64,000 nucleotides of DNA, from the NCBI GenBank assembly GCA_033283335.1, contig JAWMQP010000013.1, positions 48,236 to 112,235 of the forward strand. The letters run 5' to 3'. The notes under the pieces are model-generated. The model saw nothing but the letters and a program-made list of their open reading frames with translations. It made no database searches and was not told the DNA's origin. This document shows, in pieces, positions 59,728 to 64,000 of this stretch (its first letter is position 1; each line of letters opens with the position of its first letter). The stretch is from Pseudomaricurvus sp033283335 (GTDB lineage: Bacteria > Pseudomonadota > Gammaproteobacteria > Pseudomonadales > Cellvibrionaceae). A program made the position numbers and the translations under genes.

Positions 59728-61317
59728 TCAATGGAAAAGCATATTCAGACTCTCTCGCACCAGGTTTTGGGCCTGATGTGGTGCGCCATCATGCATCACC
59801 ACTCGGTCCGGGCGAACCACCGCTAGCCAGCCTCCCGGGACATCCAGGGCAAGATCGTTGCCGATGATTTCAGCGTATGCCGGATTGCCGTTGGGGAACT
59901 GGCCACGTTTGCCCAGGTGTAACAGCTGGCCACCAGCCTGGACCCAGGCCTTGTTTGACGCATCATCCAGCACGCTGGCCGGATCAATACCAATACCCAC
60001 AAGCGTCAGTTGATCACCCAATACCTCGTCACTGAGACAGATCCCGGCTTGGGAACGGACCGTGTCCTGAGGAAACTGCCCCCCACGAACCAATTGTTTG
60101 TGAGGTTTGCCCGAGATAAACAAGCCTTGGTCGAAGCGGTTCTTCGGTTTAATCCCCAGGTTTTCGACATAGGAGCCGATTCCCGGTATCCAGCGGATGA
60201 ATTTCATTACCCCGTGTATCGCCACCGCTTTCAAGGAATTTCGCGGCATGACGAATTTGCCCATCAGCTTAGCCAGATTAATCATTTCCTTGGCGTGGGG
60301 GCGTCGCTCCTGATCATAAGACTGCAAGATTGCTTCCTTGGCTCCACGCTGGATGGCCCAGCTCAGCTTCCAGCTCAGGTTGGCGGCATCCCGCAGGCCC
60401 GCGACCAGCCCCTGGCCCACAAACGGAGGCGTGATGTGGGCTGCGTCCCCCACCAGAAATACCTTGCCACCCTGAAAGCTGTCACAACATCTGGCGTGGA
60501 AGCGATACACCGCCTGCCGTTCAATCGTCAGGTCTTTTTCATCAATCCAGGGAGCCAGCAATTGTGCGACTTTTTCCGGGGCTTCCATTTCTGCCGGTGA
60601 TTCATTGGGGTGCAGCATAAACTCCCAACGCTCACGTCCACCAGGAGCCAGCATATGCGGAGTAGGACGACGTGGATCACAGATAAATTCCACATGATCT
60701 ATGGCCTGGCCGTCACGCTTGTTCATATCCACAATCAACCAGTCTTCAGTGTAACTTTCACCCTGGAATTCCTGACCGATCAAACCCCGAACCTTGGAGC
60801 TGGCGCCATCGGCAGCAACCAGATAGCGCGCCTGTATGCGTTTTTCTTCACCCTCTTTGTCCAAAACCGTGACCGATACACCTTCCGCTGTTTGCTCCAA
60901 CGTCAACAGTTCACAGCCTAACTGAACCGAAATATCGGCATAGCTTTCGGCCTTGTGACGCAGGGCTTTCTCCAACTCTGGCTGATAAAACGTCACCAGC
61001 TTCGGGTGCCCATCAATGCTGCCACTGACGTTCATACGGCTGAACTCGCCCAGGAAAGGGTTGTGCATCTTCACTTCCTGAATGCCGATGCGCTCGAAGC
61101 TGTCATCCTCAAGCCCCACCATTTGCAGTATACGAAGCGCTTCGTTGTCCAGCGCAATCGCCCGGGGCATCATCAAAATATCATCACTTTTATCGATAAC
61201 AAGGGCCTTCACCCCGTATTTACCCAACAGGCCAGCCACAGCAGCACCCACCGGCCCGTAGCCGACAATCAAAACGTCCGTGGTTTCGGTTGTGTTCAAC
61301 GGAAAATCCTCTTTCAT
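59728..61317 (-). CDS. FAD-dependent aromatic monooxygenase (MhpA-like)
   Basis: 529 residues. GYGPVG FAD motif (19-24) and acid IDKSD after strand two, DG motif at Asp170-Gly171 (AADGASSK), and the second FAD motif VGDAAHITPPFVGQG (Gly290, Asp291, His294). Class A flavoprotein hydroxylase of the 3-(3-hydroxyphenyl)propionate hydroxylase type, with the C-terminal thioredoxin-like domain about 380-529. It inserts an oxygen ortho to a phenolic hydroxyl with NADH and O2, giving a catechol that an extradiol dioxygenase could cleave. Monocistronic before the TetR gene. Palindromic elements at 61399-61444. Confidence 0.88.
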   Translation of the reverse strand: MKEDFPLNTTETTDVLIVGYGPVGAAVAGLLGKYGVKALVIDKSDDILMMPRAIALDNEALRILQMVGLEDDSFERIGIQEVKMHNPFLGEFSRMNVSGSIDGHPKLVTFYQPELEKALRHKAESYADISVQLGCELLTLEQTAEGVSVTVLDKEGEEKRIQARYLVAADGASSKVRGLIGQEFQGESYTEDWLIVDMNKRDGQAIDHVEFICDPRRPTPHMLAPGGRERWEFMLHPNESPAEMEAPEKVAQLLAPWIDEKDLTIERQAVYRFHARCCDSFQGGKVFLVGDAAHITPPFVGQGLVAGLRDAANLSWKLSWAIQRGAKEAILQSYDQERRPHAKEMINLAKLMGKFVMPRNSLKAVAIHGVMKFIRWIPGIGSYVENLGIKPKNRFDQGLFISGKPHKQLVRGGQFPQDTVRSQAGICLSDEVLGDQLTLVGIGIDPASVLDDASNKAWVQAGGQLLHLGKRGQFPNGNPAYAEIIGNDLALDVPGGWLAVVRPDRVVMHDGAPHQAQNLVRESLNMLFH

Positions 61318-61398
61318 ATCAAACCTTTACTTATTCTGATTAGGTTAATGGTGATGGTTTTGGCCCATAACCGAATGTGAACAAAATCATTCTATTCT

Positions 61399-61444
61399 AA
61401 TATTGAGACATATTTCAATATTGAATTTTCACTCAATTAATTGA
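61399..61444. promoter_or_regulatory. Operator group upstream of the FAD monooxygenase
   Basis: AATATTGAGACAT (61399-61411) matches AATATTGACACAT of the 59706 palindrome at 12 of 13 bases. It is followed by two perfect 12-base palindromes, TTCAATATTGAA (61414-61425) and TCAATTAATTGA (61433-61444). Together they place TetR-type sites about 80-130 bases before the monooxygenase start. Confidence 0.6.
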
Positions 61445-61677
61445 AATCGCTGTGAAGCCACTTCCATAACCACCCAGAAAGGCCAGACCCAAAAGGCTTG
61501 CAGATCTGAAACATGGAACGCTGCTCTACAACAAGAAAACGAGTGGAGCGAGTGGAAAGGCCAGGAAACGGCTGCGAGGGTGCCTTTAAAGAAGTACTGT
61601 TGATGGCAGCACTTTAGAGAGTGCGGTAATTTTGAGAATCACAGACACGCGAATGTCATGATGCTGTGAGAGAGGGA

Positions 61678-61699
61678 CCCAGCCTGTGGTGAGGCTGGG
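61678..61699 (-). terminator. Hairpin after the alkylsulfatase gene
   Basis: CCCAGCC / TGTGGTGA / GGCTGGG. Seven-base stem 34 bases downstream of the minus-strand stop at 61733. No real T tract follows (TCCCTCTCTC), so intrinsic termination is uncertain. Confidence 0.4.
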
Positions 61700-61732
61700 A
61701 TCGGGTGTTTACAGGGTGATGCTGTTCCCAGA

Positions 61733-63460
61733 CTAGGCCGGCTCGCGCTTAAACAGCAGCAAAAAACGAATGAAGGCCGGTACGTCGGTGACCCGGTTTT
61801 CCAATTTGATATCCCCGCTTAATAGCGCAGATGGTACAGAACGGGTACCCAGCAACACCTCCGTCCAGGCATCGGAATTGACCGTCACCCGCAAATCCGC
61901 ATCGTCGACTTTGCCGCTACTGAGTTCCGCCACCCCATGACGAATATGAAAGGTATAGGTTTCATTGATGTCGTCAAATTGTAGTTCAACCCGTTGATTG
62001 ACCTCTGCCGCTTTTTCCGCATTCAGATTTACAGGCAGAGAAGCCAAAGTCTGTGAGATAGGCATAGTCTTGGCAAACGCCAGACGATCATCGGTCATTT
62101 CTCGGCTATCCCGCACGACGATCTCACCCAGTAACTCGCGAGCCTGTGTCAAATAGAAATTGCGGCCATTGGGGGATACCGACAGCTGTCCGAGATGTTT
62201 AAAAGCCTCGGCTTGGAGGCCTCTGGCTTGCTCATCAGCACGATTGACACGCACCAGATGGCCGGCCAGCTCCGCCGCCCAGGCGTACTTCTCCTGTTTT
62301 AACGCCGTGCGAACCTTATCCACCACCTGATCACGGCCACCGGCCAGCGCGATGATTTCCTCCGCCCGTTCTCGCGGCGCAACCGGATTCAAAGTCGCGG
62401 CGTCACCATCAAACCATCCCATATAGCCGTTGAAAATATTGCGTACGGACCAGGCCACCGTGCCGTAATGTTCCAGGAGGAATGGGTGATTTTTTAAGTG
62501 GGGCGGCAACTGTACCTTTTCCACAATTTCATCCGGTGTCAGACCGGTATTCATCCAGCGGATGGTTTGGTCGTGTACGTACTGGATGGCATCACGATAA
62601 GCCGTGAGAGTGTCAGATACCGCTTGTTCACCCATAATTGGGCGGGTATGGCTGGGGACAATGAAAGCCGGTTTAAAGGCTCGCATTATATCGAGCGTGG
62701 CCACCCATTTCATGGGATCGCGATAGAGGGTACCGCGGATGGTATAGAGGTTAGGAAACGCTTTGTAAACGTTGTCACCGGGCAACAACACACGTTTCTG
62801 CGGCAACCACACAAACAACTGGTCATTAGTTTCACCTGGAGCGTGCACCAACTCTATCGTAATGCCGGCAATCTCCAGTTTCAGATGATCGTCAAATGTC
62901 TGGTTAGGACGAATCAGGCCCAGCGTACCACCATGGGCACTTTCACCATTGGCGAGAAAAGGGCCTATTCCGTCGTTGACAACTCCTTCAGGCCCTTCCG
63001 GCAACATGGTGCCAAACATCCGCGTACTGCGCATTTCCACAATAGGGCGAATGATATTACCAAAACGATTGATGTAATAATTGGTGCTGGCGTGGGCATA
63101 GACAGGCACGTTGCCATCCGGGACAAACCCCTTACCACCTAACACGTGGTCCGCGTGGTTATGGGTGTAGATCAGCGCCTTGATCGGCTTGTTCGTAATC
63201 TTTCGAAATTCGGCCAGCACCGACTCGGCGGTTTCCACGCTTTCGGTGACATCGACAATCACAATGCCGTCGTCACCTTCAATCATGATGGAATTGGCCA
63301 GGGCGAAGCCCACCGCCTGGTAAACACCATCCGTGACCTTGTACACTTTACGTTCAAATTCCTGGGTGTGAGCGTCCAGCGAAGGAGCTACTGTAGGATG
63401 TGCCAGCACCCAAGCTGGGTGCAGTGCACAAAGTAAAAGAGTTAAAATTGTACGTAACAT
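61733..63460 (-). CDS. Exported metallo-beta-lactamase-fold alkylsulfatase-like protein
   Basis: 575 residues. Signal peptide MLRTILTLLLCALHPAWVLA (1-20). Metal motif Thr99-His-Asn-His-Ala-Asp-His (99-105) with GGKGFV following, later IELVHAPGETNDQLFVW and FIVPSHTRPI. The central helical dimerisation region (GYMGWFDGDA near 330) and an SCP2-like C-terminal domain (about 455-575, VTVNSDAW) complete the SdsA1/alkylsulfatase architecture, although about 80 residues shorter than SdsA1. It would hydrolyse an alkyl sulfate or a similar ester in the periplasm with two zinc ions. Upstream, 63461-64000 is non-coding. Confidence 0.88.
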   Translation of the reverse strand: MLRTILTLLLCALHPAWVLAHPTVAPSLDAHTQEFERKVYKVTDGVYQAVGFALANSIMIEGDDGIVIVDVTESVETAESVLAEFRKITNKPIKALIYTHNHADHVLGGKGFVPDGNVPVYAHASTNYYINRFGNIIRPIVEMRSTRMFGTMLPEGPEGVVNDGIGPFLANGESAHGGTLGLIRPNQTFDDHLKLEIAGITIELVHAPGETNDQLFVWLPQKRVLLPGDNVYKAFPNLYTIRGTLYRDPMKWVATLDIMRAFKPAFIVPSHTRPIMGEQAVSDTLTAYRDAIQYVHDQTIRWMNTGLTPDEIVEKVQLPPHLKNHPFLLEHYGTVAWSVRNIFNGYMGWFDGDAATLNPVAPRERAEEIIALAGGRDQVVDKVRTALKQEKYAWAAELAGHLVRVNRADEQARGLQAEAFKHLGQLSVSPNGRNFYLTQARELLGEIVVRDSREMTDDRLAFAKTMPISQTLASLPVNLNAEKAAEVNQRVELQFDDINETYTFHIRHGVAELSSGKVDDADLRVTVNSDAWTEVLLGTRSVPSALLSGDIKLENRVTDVPAFIRFLLLFKREPA

Positions 63461-64000
63461 CTAATCTCCTCGCCTGAAGCGTTTTGTTATTATGGATTGC
63501 TTATTATTTTTCCCAATCTTCGGTTGGGTGAATGTAACGACCAATAATGTTGATATGGGGTTACGTATTTCGGCCGAAACCTCGGCTTTCCCTCAAACGC
63601 TTACTCTCCCTTTAGTTAGTGGGCATAGGTTTAGCGGGGATAGAAATTTCTAGTCGCCAAAAATAGACTGCATTGTCCACCAAACTTTTGCATTTTGAAT
63701 ACGGTGAATATCATCAGTCGGACACTGTTACTATCGAGTGGCTGACATTGATCAATTGTGCCATTCTTAGATCACCATTGTCACAATGGTAATTGATCTT
63801 CACTTTGTGCCAAAAGCGGACCGTGGGAAGTCCATATAACTATATGAGGGTGTCTACAACTCGTGGGTAACTCGGACACATAACGAGACTGTAGAAAAAA
63901 CGCTTTATCCACAGTTCCATTCCTTTTAATTTTGATGATCACTATTCAATCACATCCACTTAACATAATCACCCATTGCGCGAAATTCGCACAGTGCCAG
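63461..64000. other. Right edge, non-coding, about 540 bases
   Basis: No open frame is supported. Mostly A/T-rich promoter-like DNA. The palindromic group at 63750-63798 is the only strong structure. The region may belong to the promoter of a gene beyond the right edge. Confidence 0.6.
63750..63798. promoter_or_regulatory. Nested inverted repeats
   Basis: A perfect 17-base palindrome ACCATTGT / C / ACAATGGT (63774-63790). The longer pair GATCAATT (63750-63757) and AATTGATC (63791-63798) has its right arm directly after it and its left arm 16 bases before it. It lies about 310 bases upstream of the alkylsulfatase start. Confidence 0.65.

Larger units (their letters stand above)
61318..61732. 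other. Non-coding gap between the monooxygenase and alkylsulfatase genes
   Basis: About 415 bases. The left third (61318-61445) is AT-rich promoter DNA with operators. The right part has no recognisable gene, only a weak hairpin at 61678-61699. Confidence 0.6.

Overview
The window reads as a catabolic (accessory) stretch of a Gram-negative, probably marine gammaproteobacterial chromosome, with about half G+C judged by eye. Three large TonB-dependent receptors (TBDRs) with signal peptides show an outer membrane. The mix of TBDRs, cytochrome P450s, acyl-CoA enzymes, NTF2-like proteins and TetR regulators resembles Cellvibrionales/Spongiibacteraceae-type lipid and terpenoid degraders, but the genus is inference. 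I see no rRNA, tRNA, CRISPR array, phage gene or insertion sequence.

Layout. 0-4.9 kb: a NIPSNAP-like gene, a TBDR with a good terminator, a decayed PRISE-type (progesterone 5-beta-reductase-like) pseudogene and a cyclase-family hydrolase. 4.9-26 kb: the best-organised region. A TetR gene is divergent from a CYP108 (P450terp)-like gene. Facing it is a seven-gene minus-strand operon (LLM flavoprotein, kinase-like, sulfotransferase-like, tandem NTF2, uncharacterised protein, alcohol dehydrogenase, aldehyde dehydrogenase) and a second minus operon (MFS, P450, alpha-hydroxy-acid oxidase). A plus-strand operon follows (DUF35, thiolase-like, acyl-CoA synthetase, MaoC hydratase, MFE-2-like SDR, CYP125/124-like P450). 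Three promoter regions here carry the same spaced operator, RTTWCGAAA-N8-TTTCGWWAAMC, which ties the block into one likely regulon. 26-44 kb: short operons with SDR, SMP-30, FAD-linked oxidase, HpcH/HpaI aldolase, a fourth P450, cupin, two PhyH dioxygenases, NTF2-like proteins, MDR reductase, AMP-ligase, two MFS permeases, a D-aminoacylase-like amidohydrolase, TetR and an alpha/beta hydrolase. A second recurring palindrome (TGAC-N5-GTCA and close variants) lies upstream of many of these genes. 44-64 kb: TBDR, DUF1254 protein, then a TBDR-sulfatase-VOC dioxygenase-FAH hydrolase-AMP-ligase operon, two TetR genes with clear palindromic operators, an MhpA-like FAD monooxygenase and a secreted metallo-beta-lactamase-fold alkylsulfatase-like protein.

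How it may work together (inference): outer-membrane receptors import hydrophobic or sulfated substrates. P450s and the ADH/ALDH pair oxidise a terminal methyl to a carboxylate, AMP-ligases make CoA thioesters, and MaoC, SDR and the DUF35/thiolase-like pair shorten the chain, possibly by retro-aldol cleavage. The right part looks aimed at sulfated or hydroxylated aromatics. None of the four P450s has a ferredoxin or ferredoxin reductase gene in the window, so electron transfer must be supplied from elsewhere.
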